Origin: Rhodosorus marinus | Taxonomy: Eukaryota > Rhodophyta > Stylonematophyceae > Stylonematales > Stylonemataceae | Direction of reading: 5' to 3' | NCBI GenBank assembly: GCA_029953675.1 | Contig: JAMWBK010000006.1 | Location: forward strand, 992,001-1,056,000 | DNA: 64,000 nucleotides | Part shown: one piece after another, positions 1-11,471 of the stretch | How the letters are laid out: each line of letters begins with the position of its first letter | Position numbering within the stretch: the stretch's first letter is position 1 | Notes under the pieces: model-generated | Database searches by the model: none | What the model saw: the letters and a program-made list of their open reading frames with translations, nothing else | What the model was told of the DNA's origin: nothing | Position numbers and translations under genes: made by a program

Positions 1-3
1 TAG

Positions 4-783
4 CGCCCTGACGAATTGGCGTCGTCTGTGCAACTGTTCAGGTCCCTCATTGTTATTTTTGGTTGCGCCGCGAGCGCGGTGTTGTTTTTCATGCTGCCGA
101 AGGATGAAGCACCCGATCTAGGTCTCGCTGCGTACCTGATAGGGTTTGTCGCCTGCGTTTTTTGGTTGTTTGTTACCGCGAGAGAGGTTGTTCGGGTATT
201 GAAGGCAATCGGCACGTTGCTGCGGGTATGTCCGACGTTAATCATTCTGGAGATTTAATTACTCCGTCTCTTGATGCCACAGTTGCTGATATTTCTCTGC
301 CCATTCTGTGACTCAGATTTCATATTCGATTCTTGGAATGACCGTGCTTGCGTGGGGCAACTCTATAGGGGACGTGGTATCGAATTCGGCAATTGCCAAG
401 CAGGGGAGCCCGAAAACGGCTGTTGCTGCTTGTCTGAGCTCCCCGCTGTTCAACTTAGTCTTTTCGCTCGGGGCTGCGCTTACTATTCAATGCATCCAGC
501 AATACCCAGAGCCGTACATGTAAGCACTTCACGGCTCCAATGTGCGCTTGACAAACCTGGCCGCGTCGTGCACCATGTACTGACCAACGCGGCACTGGAT
601 TGTTTTAGGGTTAAGCACATGGGGGCTCCTTTTTTCAATACGGTAGCATTCCTGTGCTTCGGTTTGATCATGACTGCTGTCGTTGTGTCAAGAAACAACT
701 ATGTGGTTACGAGGGGCTACGCCAAGATTCTTCTAGGCCTGTACGTAACCTATGGGGTCGTCAATATAATGGTTGTTACGTAA
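4..783 (+). CDS. Cation/Ca2+ exchanger (CCX/NCLX type), C-terminal part
   Basis: Three exons are seen: 4-225, 317-519 and 609-783, with introns 226-316 (phase 0) and 520-608 (phase 2). The 5' part lies outside the window; the TAG at 1-3 could be the end of an acceptor site. The second exon carries the alpha-repeat signature GMTVLAWGNSIGDVVSN followed by a PLFN motif. The last exon ends in two hydrophobic helices with a VVSRNNYVVTRGYAKILLG segment, the usual C-terminus of the K+-dependent or cation/calcium exchanger branch. Such proteins exchange Ca2+ for Na+, K+ or H+ across organelle or plasma membranes. The ion and the membrane cannot be told from this fragment. Confidence 0.82.
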
Positions 784-2647
784 GTGGACACACTATGTAG
801 GGGTACAATGAGTTGAGCGAGTTGCTAACATGCGATGCTTCGTTCTCTATTAGCTTGCATGTTAAGCTCCCTTGGTGAGACCGGACAGCGTGCTTTCGGC
901 TGCTAAACTTGTGTATTGGAAAGAATTGAGAAGAGCGTCCAACCTCGGTGGATGCGCGGTAGGCTTACTAATCCATTGAATCAAAACCAGGACGTCGCAG
1001 GGAGGCATTTAGAAAATGAATCATACTCAAACGCACTGGATGTGCAAGATCTATGATTTACATCCCAATCCCCCGAGTTCCAGATTCGTGCAAACTAACA
1101 CTATATAAATTGAAACCAAAAGCTCTTGACTAGCCCACTCGCTCCATATTGCGGCACTCGCGGAACGCGAGCCCCGATCGCTCGCTACAAGTTCCACCCC
1201 GCGGCTCACAGTTTAAGAAATGGGAAGCGAAAATGGGAAGGCGGCGTCCGTAGCCAACACCCAACCTCTACCTTTGAGATGGGTCGAACCAGGTCTGCTT
1301 TGGAAAGTGGCTTCGTCGTCGTGCGACACTACTATGCTAAACAAGCAGGCTCCTAAAACCCTAACTAAATCTCTTGCTCGAAGCGAAACCCCAAAAACCC
1401 CCTAGAGGATCTACCCAAGAACCGGGTTGACTGGTGACTAGAGCTTTGATCAAGCCCATCGCGACTGACTGACTGACATTCACCAGCAGACTAACAACCG
1501 ACCACTACCCTTCGACTATACTAGACATGATTACAGCCTTTACATCAGAAGAGAGAAAAAAAAAGAAACGCCATAGACAGCCCATTCACCACACCCTATA
1601 GGGCAACCAGCTCCTATGACAACCACCACATTCTTCCAAATCGAAGCTGTGGGACAGCAGATATCACCCAAGGGACAGGAAACACCCGTCTCTTTTTTTA
1701 CATTTCACAAACGTCCAAAAAACATCACATTTCCTTTTTTTTTCCTGCAAAAATATCCGGCACCACTCCCCCCCCCTCCCGCCACTAAAACATCTTTCTA
1801 TTAAAAAAACCAATATTCAATCCATTTGTATATTTTGACTGCATATTTATATTTTGAACAAAATTTCTACTCAAAAATCCTTATCGGAAAGAAACAAAAC
1901 TAGGGGTTACGAGATTTTCTTTTTTACTTCGACTGGAAATTAGTTCGATATTTTCTTTCCCTCCTAAGAAAAGCCCTACACCCACTCTCTCAACCTTTAT
2001 AGATGAATAATGGAATTATTATTGGCGATATCCTGTATCATCGAGAGATACCGGAGAGGAAGAACCGGGGGGGGGGCGGTGGAAGGCAAAGTTAGTAAAT
2101 GAATAGAGTTGTTGGAGGCAGGATCTTTATAGGGGTAGGTTGACTGGTGTGGTCATATATTTTAGTTTAATTATTGCCTGTTTTGGATTCCTGGTAGTGT
2201 GTTGCTGGCCCATGTTTTTCTTTTGTTTTATTGGAAATACCCGCAAATGTTACTGAGCAGCAGGCGACTTGGAGAGGAAAGAGATTGAACGCGAAAAAAA
2301 TCAACAGAATTTTTTTTTCGTTTTTTTTGTATGCGTTTCACGTCTTCAGTGCTTTGATGGACTACGCTATTTGTGTGCTGAAGAGGATAAATGTTTAGCT
2401 TTTTTGGGTGGGGGGGAATGTTCGCAGAGAGGTTGGGAGGTTGCAAAAGGCTTGAAGACAAGGTGTGGTTGGAGTTGTCGGACGTATAGTATTTCATGCT
2501 GGATTTTGATTGTTGTAGGACGAGCAACAGAGAGATAGAGAGAGCGGGGGAGGAGTGAGTGAGTGAAAGTGAGTGAATCGGTAGTTTTGTTGTGGTGTTT
2601 TTTTTGAAGAACTGCTTTTGTTTTGAGGGAGGGAGTTCTTGGCCGAG
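784..2647. other. Intergenic, no gene recognised
   Basis: About 1.9 kb with no convincing coding frame. It holds short homopolymer runs, an AT-rich island near 1800-1870, and a G/purine-rich stretch on the + strand (about 2400-2640) just before the next + gene. Confidence 0.6.
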
Positions 2648-3678
2648 ATGGCTTTTGTGTATAGTGGATATGCCAGGAAGATGGTGAGGAGGGAAGTTCA
2701 GATGAGGGGGAGAAGGTCATCTCGATGGGTCCCGCGTGAGGTTGGCAAATATTCAGATCGAAATCAGCAGGAGGTTATGAATGAGGTTCGCGTGGAGTTG
2801 GAGAAGCTGCAGACCGTCTTGGAGCGGGAGAACGACAAGGGTCGAGCCTTTGCGACGTTTCTGGATTCTACGACCTTTGCAACGAAAATCGGCTTGGGAA
2901 TGCTTGCGACTGGATTAGGGCTTACCGTCGCCTCCGTTCTGGCTGTGTTTGCTGCGTCGATGGTTCCTGTGATTCTGATTCCAATGATCGGAGCGACGGC
3001 GATCTTCATGTTCGGAGTGACAGCGTTGGCTGGCGCGTCTGTGCTATTCTTCGCGCTTCCGATCCTTGCTCTGGCTAGCACAGTGAAGGCACTTGTAGGG
3101 ACTCTTGCCTTTGGAGGGATGGCTTTTTATGGCGTGCGATACTACAAACGCGTCATCTCTGAGTCGAAAGATTCGGAACCAGTTATCACAGTCGAGGCTG
3201 AGCCACGGTATTTCCTGCTTGATAGTTCTTCTCGTTTGAGGCCATTACTTCAGGGCATTAGTTGCTTAATTTATGCATATGGATTCTCTATTCATAGGGT
3301 GGACACTTTCAAGTCACAGTTTTCAGACCTGAAGAACTTTGATGACCGGCTTCGGTCCGAGTTCAGGAGCCAGGACCCACGGGACTGGAGCGCAACAGAC
3401 GTGGCGCATGAGATGCGCATGCGTGGCATTACATTCTATGCTGAAGTGTAAGGCTAATTTCCATAAAATCAGACCCACCCTCCTTTCCTCCCTGGTCCGC
3501 TGAAAATGGCTGAAAATTGCTTTCCTCAAATTCCCGCATTAGATTTAAATCGGAGGGCATCGATGGCTCGGTTCTTGTCGACCTCCACGAGAGGGATCTT
3601 CGGGAAGAGTTCCCGTCGATGCAGTTGTCGGATCGGAAACGTATACTCAAGCTGATTAGTGACCTGCGCGAGCTGTAG
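2648..3678 (+). CDS. Membrane protein with C-terminal SAM domain
   Basis: Exons 2648-3207, 3298-3447 and 3543-3678 give 281 residues. The first residues are basic, followed by a short coiled stretch (about 45-65) and a block of hydrophobic helices (about 80-175) rich in Ala, Gly and Val. After intron 3448-3542 (phase 2) the frame completes a SAM domain: it starts at WSATDVAHEMRMRGITFY, continues with EGIDGSVLVDLHERDL and closes with an RKRILKLI helix. SAM domains mediate protein or RNA contacts. The 90-bp intron 3208-3297 is a multiple of three without a stop, so retention would give a 311-residue form; its removal is inferred from the poor protein quality of that stretch. The family of the membrane part was not recognised. 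Confidence 0.7.
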
Positions 3679-3892
3679 ACTCTGTCCTGCTCAGGTGTCA
3701 ATACCTCTTGACGAGATGCAGGTTTGAGTCACTGCTTGTATCACACATAATTTTCGCTTGTTGGTGTTTTCCGACCCCTCTACATTATAATGGTTGGTCT
3801 TGTACAAAGAGCCAACAATGCAAGGAACGTAAAAAGATTTGTATAGCAGCATTGTCGTTTGTTGTCCAATGGGACGTTTGAGTACTGACGAC

Positions 3893-4010
3893 TAAAGCAG
3901 GACAAAGAATATTGATCACCTGCACTATCTACAATGCTGTTATTCACGGATCCAAGAAAAAAGACGATGAGGATGAAGTCATAGACAGAGTTGATCTTGA
4001 ACAGAGCTAA
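3893..4010 (+). CDS. Candidate last exon of a small membrane protein
   Basis: A + strand frame ending with TAA at 4008-4010 reads a hydrophobic segment (ILITCTIYNAVI) followed by a charged tail (GSKKKDDEDEVIDRVDLEQS). That is typical of a tail of a small membrane protein. A possible first exon (MVGLVQRANNARN, from 3790) lies upstream before a GTAAAAAG donor, but the phases did not match, so the join is not resolved. Confidence 0.3.
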
Positions 4011-4249
4011 GCGCTGCACTGAGTAGCGGCCGGAGTGTTGAAAGGTTGCGAAAGTCATCGCAGACTATCCCTCTCCTCAACAAGAGACGGCTGCAGTTTT
4101 TTCTTGAAAGCGGGGCCACCAGTTTCCCTTCAAAACCAAAGAATAATTGTTTATTTAAAGACCGCAGAAAACAAGTCAGTCGCCAGTGCCTACATTTCGA
4201 GCGAGAGCACGTTGTTCAAGTCAAGGTCCATTTTCCAAGCCCACTGCTT

Positions 4250-4784
4250 TCATTGCCTGAGGATACCCAGAACGCGCAAGAACGTCTCGACCTGCTGTGG
4301 AATTGTCTCTCCAGTAATGAGTTCCGTCGTATAGCCGGTGAAGAGACCGAACATAGCCACCTGAGAAATACACAAGACCTCCAATGAGATTCTACATCGG
4401 TCGGGTTAAGATTCGAAAAAGTAGGATGTCGAACTTGGAACTCACTCTGCAGTTCAGATCCTCCGCTCGATCGGTCCATCCAAACAGTTTGGATTGCTCG
4501 AACTCCTTGCGTAACCTTTCTTTCTTCCACTGCTCTGACAACGCGTTCAGCGCCTGCTTTTGATCGGAAAGTTCCTTCCCTTCAATTTTCATCATCCCCG
4601 GAGGAGGTCCTTCATAAACCTCATCCTTCCTTTCTACAATCTCATCCAACTTTGCCAACTCTGCGTCTCCAAAGCCTAACCTCGCCACAGAACGAGCAGA
4701 CTTATGGCGACAAACAGACTCGTCGCATCTGTCCAGATTTCTCACCCCACCAGCTACCCCTCCGCTCACGAAGCACAAAGTCAT
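4250..4784 (-). CDS. One-helix (HLIP/OHP-like) plastid protein
   Basis: Exons 4784-4446 and 4360-4250 with an 85-bp phase-0 intron give 149 residues. The N-terminus (MTLCFVSGGVAGG) looks like a transit peptide with the Phe-Val motif of red-algal plastid proteins. The C-terminal part after the splice reads AEDLNCRVAMFGLFTGYTTE, the E-x-x-N-x-R-x-A-M-x-G chlorophyll-binding helix of the LHC/ELIP/HLIP superfamily; the usual Gly of the NGR triad is Cys here. Such proteins sit in thylakoids and help protect or assemble photosystems under light stress. An upstream start at a non-ATG codon is possible but not needed. The family call rests on one helix, so the subgroup is open. Confidence 0.72.
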
Positions 4785-6933
4785 CGTATACTTTCCTTTT
4801 CCAACGCCAAAAACAAACAAACAGCCTGGGCAACTTTCGGAACGCAGCTCTCTCTCACCAGTTTCGCTACCCCTGATTCCCTGGTGTTCTCCTCACAGGG
4901 CCATCTTCCCGTTTCTATTTTACTTAGTGCACAGAATTCGCCAACCCACCTTAGAACACCGTTCCATCACTACCCTTAACATCAACATTCACCAATGAAG
5001 CCGATCGATTGCGGCCACGGATTGCCTTCCAGGGACCAGTCCTGAAATTCTTGTGGAAGCCATTCAATGTTCTTGGTACCACCCCCAAAGATCCATCCTA
5101 AATTCTAGTATGAAGAAATGCACTATAATTTGCTGATTCTTGTAATTTGTACTTAGGGGGGGTTGATTTATTTTTTTGATTGATTGGAACTTCGTCCGTG
5201 GGGGGTGGGTGGGTGAAGCAAGCTTAGGGTTTGGTTTCCTCTATTATGTATGTGGCGAACTCAGTTATGGTTGGTTTGACAGAGTTGACATTGCTTGTGC
5301 AACACGAAAACCATGCATCCGATGGCGTGCCTGCGTGCCCTTCCTCTGTGCGCCGTCAGAGGAGCCGCATCGCCGATGATGATCGGGTGTTTCTTCGTTT
5401 CACATCCCTCAAGCAAAGGCGCCCGGCTGAAAGGTTGCCGTAGTAGTAGAGGGACACAATCTGCATTACAATGTTCAAGTTGTTCTGATGTCAACTACTC
5501 TGGGGAGAAAAGAAAAAATCCACTGTGTGGGAAGGAGAGGAAACAACGAGAGATTCCCGAACCCAAATTCTCGTGGGCAGACTCACACACGCAGGGATTA
5601 GTCTATGGTGGATATACTTTCAACTATACATATCTAAAGATAACCAACTTTGTGGAAACATCTTCAGATATGTAGTCAGACTTGCTCTCGGATTATACAG
5701 AACCCTAAATCCCACACGCCTTTCATCAATTCCGCCAAAACCAATGACTACCCAAACAACCCCTCGCAAAAGAAGTCCCGAAAAAGTACTCTACCTTATA
5801 AAACTTAATAAAAGTAACATCTGAAACAAAATATATACATAATTCTAGTATGCAGACGGGTTGCTAATTCTCATCGTGCGGAACGTCAAAAGGAGATGGG
5901 GGGGGGGAGGCGTTCCAACAGAGCAAGACCCAGATGAAAGAAAATAAGAAGTTTTAGAAGCTGCCTGTCGATTTTAATCAATTCCCTCACCCCCCGTGGA
6001 CAGTTTTGTATCGCAGTTTTTCCCCGAAACTAGTTCCTTATTTTTATTTTTTTCTGAGGGCAATGAAAAAATACCAACGCCAAACTGCAAATGATGCAGG
6101 GGGTGTTTCCCGTTGTAATTCTAGATCACTCAAAAATATAAGAAAAACAAAACACCCCCTTTTAAAGCTCCCCCCCCCAATTTTTTATTTTTTATTTGGC
6201 TATTTTGATCCCTTTCATCTCTGGCCGTCCAGAGGAATACAAAACAAAAACAAAAAAAATAGCTCCTCAGATGCAAAAAAATGCGTCACCCTGCACCGCC
6301 TAATTCAATCTATTTAACTGATAGAATCATTTGAATTATATACATAATAAAGATTTATTTTCCCATTGATTGAATCTTCCGGTGGCGTACCACTTTCTGA
6401 TTGAAAATCCAGATGGGAGATGCCTACGTTTTTTGGGACCAATTTATGTATCCTAAATATCCAAAATAAGGATAAGCTGGAATATAATACTGGTATTTTG
6501 GTAATATGTTATGTCGTGAGGACATTATTTTGAACGTGTATGGAGTTGCTTTAGCAGTGGACAACATTTGACGGGTGGGTGGGTTGGGAAGGGGTGAGAG
6601 GGGGGAGGTGGGCGGGGGCAGGGGGAAGGAGGTTGGACTGTGTGGGTGGCTTAGCACGAGGGAGTTTTTGTTTTTTTTGGGGGGGGGGAGGGGCGAAGGG
6701 AGGGGGACTGAGGTGAGAGGGAGTGAGAAGGGTTAACAGTGAATGTACAGGGGAGACAAAGCCGATAAAGTTATATTTTGTGTGTGTGTGTTTTTTGGTT
6801 GGTTTTTGGGAGAGGGATCTGATGAGGGTGAATTGAGAACTTTTGTTTTGGGCCGGGTGAGGGGGTAGTTCTCGAAAAGCTGGAAAGGTGGAGTTTTGTT
6901 GGGGAGTTATTTGCGTGTTCGAGAGAGGTTGAT
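4785..6933. other. Intergenic, low-complexity, no gene recognised
   Basis: About 2.1 kb. A few open frames at 5170-5680 show no family signal. The stretch 5700-6420 is AT-rich with many A, T and C runs. From 6540 the + strand becomes strongly G-rich before the kinase start at 6934. Confidence 0.55.
6561..6730 (+). promoter_or_regulatory. G-rich upstream tract with G-quadruplex motif
   Basis: The + strand holds many G runs. GGGTGGGTGGGTTGGG at 6573-6588 fits a G-quadruplex motif with very short loops, followed by further runs at 6590-6630. It lies about 350 bp before the kinase start. A role in transcription is inferred. Confidence 0.4.
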
Positions 6934-9028
6934 ATGTCGCGTGCGGGGTTTCCTACGAGTCGGTCAAACCCTGGCGTGGTTCAGGTTAGGGATGACTCGT
7001 ACACGGACAGTGGGGATGCCAAGAACGCAAATCCGGGCGATGTCAAGGCTCTGTCTTTGCTCAGCCGGATCAGGCCGTTTGGCCAGGCCAAAGTTTTTTT
7101 GAGGCAACGGGTAAGTTGATCGCGTCTGTCTCTGGATGGATCGATGGGATGGGTTTCGGGATTGACAAGAAACGCCTATGTGCTTTTGTTCAATGCGAAG
7201 ATGGCGAGCTTCCACATGGAGTGGGTTGCTTACCAAGCTGAGATCAGGGGGTGCTTCATCCTATTCTACAACAGTGGGAAGACTTTTGACCCGGAAACTT
7301 GCGAGTACTTGACGCAACTGGATTCCGTGCTGTCTGTACGAGAATGTGAAGTTCATGGGCTCGTGATTCAGGGGCGTGGCGAAGTGTTGCAATTGAAGAA
7401 CGGCTCCCAGTCCGTATTTATAAGCTTTGAGAAGTCAGAGACATTGGAGAAGTGGAAATCCCCGATAAGCAGAATCGCGAAGCAACCACGCGTCACAGTA
7501 GACGATTTCGAAGTCCTAGCACCAATCGGTATTGGAGCGGGCGGCAAGGTAACATTTCTCTCCTAGGACCTCGATCCGGTTTCGCCAGCGTTGCTGACGT
7601 GATCAATATCAATTTGTCCTTTTTCAACCAGGTTTTCCTCGTTAGAAGAAAAGGCTTCACCGAGAAACTAGCCATGAAAGTCATCGACAAGCGAAAAGCA
7701 GTGTACATAGATCATTATCACTTCCATCACGCCATGGATGAGCGGTTCTTGTTGGAGCTAGCCAACAGTAACCCTTTCTGTGTGCAGATGAAGTATGGAC
7801 GTTCGCACGGCTAAATTCGTTTCGATACTAGCACAGAATCTCACCGAATCCGAGCGGGTTGGTTTATATTTCCACAGGTATTGCTTTCAATCGTCGTCCA
7901 AATTCTACTACGTGATGGAGTTTTGCGAGGGAGGTGATATTTTTGGGTACATGTGGAAGCAGAAGAAGGCTGTCGGCGAACCACGCTCAAAGCTTGTCGC
8001 TGCTCAGGTGTTACTTGCTCTCGAACACATTCATTCTGTTGGTAAGCACAGAAGGTCCTCGTAGCGATTCTTCATTTCAGGCGCGAGGTGACAGGAAGCT
8101 GAGCCACTCGCTTGTCCCTCGTCCAGGCTATATCTACAGAGACCTGAAACCGGAAAATGTACTGATCGATGGCCGAGGATTCGTTAGACTGACAGATTTC
8201 GGGTTGTCGAAAAGATTGAAGCCTGACGTTCGGCTCTCGAGGACGAACACCATTTGCGGGACCTTCTCCTACTTGGCACCTGAAATGCTCCAGGGCAGAT
8301 ACAACTCTTCTGTGGACGTTTGGACGTTTGGTATTCTGTTGTACCAGCTGATTACAGGCGAAACGCCATGTAATGCACGGTAAGCCCCGCCCCCGTAGCC
8401 CTGAAAATGGTGGAGGGAACCAATTTTGCCTGAACAGTCGAAATCTCTGTGACACTCAACAGATCTGTGGAGGATGCCCGAAGATATTTCCGTAGAGGCA
8501 ATCCAGTGGAGTACTTTCCCGAGCTGATGTCTGAGGAATGCGTTTCCTTCCTGAAGTCCGTCATAACGCCGACCGTCGAGGAACGTGTCGGCGCTGGAAA
8601 AGATGGTATCTCAGAGCTTAAGTCTCACAGCTTTTTCTCGGACGTGGACTGGGATAGCTTACTGGCGAGAAAGGATGGGATGGAGTCTACTCTGGATGTG
8701 CGTCGCATATAATGGAAGCTAATTTCGTCTGCGAACGACGTTCGTGCTTGTGCTCTGCTCTCCCTGCTTGAGCTGACACAATTTGTTACCGCTTCTCCAG
8801 GTATCATTTATCAACCGAACTGTATCCAGTCACGACGATGACGAAGTGCAACTAGTTAGGAATTTCGACATGGAAGAGCTGAGGGGAGTCCGCTTCGAGG
8901 GTGAATTCAGCAACTCATTTGATAGCGATTGGACAATCTTTCCCGTTTTGAAATGGAACGAGACTGGTGGAGATTTGAGCCCTTATTTCTTGCTTGGCTT
9001 CGACTATTTTTCCGAGGAAGCTAACTAA
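6934..9028 (+). CDS. AGC-type Ser/Thr protein kinase with PH-like N-terminal domain
   Basis: Seven exons (6934-7110, 7201-7548, 7632-7792, 7878-8041, 8127-8379, 8463-8697, 8801-9028) give 521 residues. All six introns are 83-103 bp and all phases close. A PH-like fold is suggested at about 50-165. The kinase domain follows: glycine loop GIGAGGKVFLV, lysine in LAMKVIDK, catalytic YRDLKPEN, DFG in LTDFGLSK, and the activation segment TICGTFSYLAPEM. The YRD loop and the CGT-F-Y-APE segment are AGC-like. The C-terminal tail is acidic and ends with an aromatic F-x-x-GFDYF-type motif that may act as a hydrophobic motif. Membrane recruitment through the PH-like part is inferred; the substrate is unknown. 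Confidence 0.85.
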
Positions 9029-9358
9029 GATGAGGCGAAAAAAGCGCAAACGGGTTTTAGTGAAAGACATGACCCTCTGCGGACGGCATTGAAGCGTGGG
9101 TTTTCCCGGGTTCTTATATTATTACGGTGTGGGCGAAAGCATACTTGAGTTGGGAGAATATTACCCCAGTCAAGGTACTCAGTGTTGAATACCCGGCGCA
9201 CGGGGCCACTGCATATTTGAGGTTTTCTTACACCCCCTTTTTAACACTCCAATTGCGAGATTGCATGAATTATATCAAAGCTAACCATTGACATGAACCC
9301 CCTGCCAAAGCTCGAATGTCTCGTCCCCTCCACATATATTCCGGGATACCCTGGCTGG
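9029..9358. other. Intergenic between convergent genes
   Basis: About 330 bp between the 3' ends of the kinase (+) and a small minus gene. No coding signal seen. Confidence 0.5.
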
Positions 9359-9718
9359 TTACGGATAGCAGCTCTTTCTTTTCCTGGCAAACTCGATATC
9401 CCCGGTTGCAAGCTCGTTGAACTGTCGGTAGAGTTCATCAGGCTCAGGTCCAAGCTTGCAACAGATCCAAATTTCATACAAGTACAGTATCGAATCTCTA
9501 CTGAAGTGTCTTTAGCCAAGGTTCAGTGCTGCCAGTCTTTCCTCGGGGGAAGGAAAGACTCCGTTGTTAGAAGTCCTAGAACTTGAAGCGCGGACTCGCC
9601 AGCAGACTCTGCCTCCTCGCCGTGATTGGTTCCCTCTGTTCTTGCAGAAACCTATCAGTTACCGTGAGACAAGGTCTCGGTACGATCCATCCTTGGGACC
9701 AGTCAACGCGTTTCGCAT
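9359..9718 (-). CDS. Candidate small two-exon protein, 65 residues
   Basis: Exons 9718-9663 and 9500-9359 join with matching phase (CG plus T) across a 162-bp intron. The product starts MRNALTGPKDGSYRDLVS and ends in ELATGDIEFARKRKSCYP. The frame looks protein-like (charged and aromatic residues mixed, no repeats) but no family was recognised. It lies downstream of the sulfotransferase-like gene on the same strand. An upstream exon cannot be excluded because an acceptor-like CTGTAG precedes the ATG. Confidence 0.38.
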
Positions 9719-9986
9719 GCCTACAGCAATTCAATTCTGTTTTACTCATTTCATAGCAGGCATAGTCAGTTTGTTTTTCTGGTTTGCCGAGGCGCGACCC
9801 ACAGTTCAGAGGACGTGCGGTAAGCCAACAACCTGGCGAATCTGACGAAAAAGTTACGTAGGCACGAGTGTGGATCACACGTACAAGCCGACCTGCACTA
9901 GCACGTACAAGTGAAACGAGAACAGATATATAGCAAATTCAAGACTATAGACAGCAGAGCGACGAATCAGTCTTGTCAGTTTCGCG

Positions 9987-11471
9987 CTACTGTTCCTCCT
10001 CCTTCTGATCATCCAAGCAGGCCACTGCACGGGGGTTTCCAAACTGATCAATGTCGTGGCAGACAAGTGGCCCCTGTGCCATAAGACTCTTGTAGTTGCA
10101 CAGAACAGGATCGGGTTCGCGACTCTTATCGTTACACACGCAGTCGTGCTCCTCATCTTCCAAGTACGGTCGCAATTCCTCACAACCCCACAGATTAGCG
10201 CAGACCTCCTGATAGTTCTTCAGCACAACACATGGGCTGTCCGAAAGCGCCTTTTCGAAGCGAGGCGTGTTGTCCTCAGCCTCCAAACCAAGGAACTCGT
10301 AGATTTTGTTCATCACCCCAGCATTGTCTCGCACGTAGTCTTCGTACGTAATGTGAAGTATACACGGCCATTGGACAGAGTCTCTCAGGGCGAGGACCTG
10401 ATTCATCCCGTGCTTGGATATGTGCATAAGGTAAGCAAAGAATCGCAGGTTTGTGACGTCATAGTAGCACGATTCCGGGTTTGCCTTGCAGTGAGTTTCG
10501 GCTTCCTTCGCTGACAAGCCCTGCTGAGCGGAAAGATCGAATCTCGCGCGGATAGTATAAAGACCAATCGCAGCCTTGAAGCAGTTGTCACGTGTGAGCA
10601 CAATCAACCGCGTCTTGTAGCTGCTTACGAGCTGGTTCCAGAGGTCTGCAGCACCGAGAACATGCCCTGGACGCAGCTTGAAGCCAGGTTTGAGTCCTTT
10701 TTCAATGGATGCGTCGAATTTCACCCTAGTCATTTGCGCGGCCATTGCCGAACTTCGAGCCTTCTGCAGTGGCTCCATGGGCCACGGTATTTCAATCATT
10801 GAGTGCCTCCACAGCGTGGACATGATCGCCGATGAGCCAGAATGCCCGACAAAGCCCATTAGGAAAGATTCGCAAGGCCCGCTACAAACGTCTGCCTGAT
10901 CTCCGGAGCTAGTCTCGACTTGGGGAACCGTCGAAGCCGGCTCAGGCGCAAATTGTGCTCCCGGTTCCATGTTGGTAAGCGTTGGAACTTCACCAGCAAC
11001 TGCGGTGTTGTCACCTAGCAGAGTATTTGTTGGCGGAGCAGTCCCCATCGGTTCACTTGTTGCGGGAGCGTTCGTCATCGCCTGAGTTTCAGGAACTAAC
11101 AGATTCTGCGCGGGAGGAGCCATATCATCGATCGTTGTAGTTGACAATAATCCTGGTTCCTGCGGGACAACCTGCTCACCAACTGCCCACTGATCGGTTG
11201 CGTCAGTCTCCTCATGAGGATCCTCTCCATAGTAGCTCAGATCCTGATCCGTTGCGACAGTCTCCTCACGAGGATCCTCTCCATAGTAGCTCAGATCCTG
11301 ATCGGATGCAACTGTCTCCTCACGAGTTTCCTCTCCATAGTAGCTAAGATCCTGATCCGTTGCGACAGTCTCCCCACCAGCTCCCTCTCCATAGTAGCTC
11401 AGGCCCTCTCCCCTACCAAGCGCCACAAGCACGCAAAACAATACCACCAAATGAAGCCACGTCGAGTCCAT
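9987..11471 (-). CDS. Secreted or Golgi-lumenal sulfotransferase-like protein with N-terminal repeats
   Basis: A single exon of 494 residues. It starts with a signal peptide or anchor (WLHLVVLFCVLVALG). Four 18-residue repeats of the form LSYYGEDPREETVATDQD follow at residues 24-95, then a Pro/Thr-rich linker. The catalytic part begins near residue 200: GFVGHSGSSAIMSTL fits the PAPS 5'-phosphosulfate loop, and TRDNCFKAAIGLY fits the 3'-phosphate site (compare R-D-x-x-x-x-A in Stf0-type enzymes). Paired cysteines near the C-terminus suggest an oxidising lumen. A paralogue lies at 13493-14692. Sulfation of cell-wall or mucilage polysaccharides would suit a red alga but is inference. The Tyr- and acid-rich repeat could itself be a sulfation substrate. 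Confidence 0.7.
   Translation of the reverse strand: MDSTWLHLVVLFCVLVALGRGEGLSYYGEGAGGETVATDQDLSYYGEETREETVASDQDLSYYGEDPREETVATDQDLSYYGEDPHEETDATDQWAVGEQVVPQEPGLLSTTTIDDMAPPAQNLLVPETQAMTNAPATSEPMGTAPPTNTLLGDNTAVAGEVPTLTNMEPGAQFAPEPASTVPQVETSSGDQADVCSGPCESFLMGFVGHSGSSAIMSTLWRHSMIEIPWPMEPLQKARSSAMAAQMTRVKFDASIEKGLKPGFKLRPGHVLGAADLWNQLVSSYKTRLIVLTRDNCFKAAIGLYTIRARFDLSAQQGLSAKEAETHCKANPESCYYDVTNLRFFAYLMHISKHGMNQVLALRDSVQWPCILHITYEDYVRDNAGVMNKIYEFLGLEAEDNTPRFEKALSDSPCVVLKNYQEVCANLWGCEELRPYLEDEEHDCVCNDKSREPDPVLCNYKSLMAQGPLVCHDIDQFGNPRAVACLDDQKEEEQ
11187..11402 (-). repeat. Four tandem 54-bp units inside the sulfotransferase-like gene
   Basis: Four in-frame copies of a 54-bp unit encode an 18-residue repeat (LSYYGE, then a variable region rich in Glu, then TVATDQD). 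Inner copies are nearly identical; the outer ones diverge. Confidence 0.85.

Noticed and set aside
2269-2538. Overlapping + and - frames before the SAM-domain gene
   Set aside because: Low-complexity leader; no start context, splice signal or motif.
9576-9878. Minus frame with NCCRHAKRVDWSQGW, superficially like a TGF-beta ligand
   Set aside because: The similarity is a few residues only, the knot cysteines are absent, and such ligands are animal proteins. A spliced small gene in another frame explains part of this stretch better.
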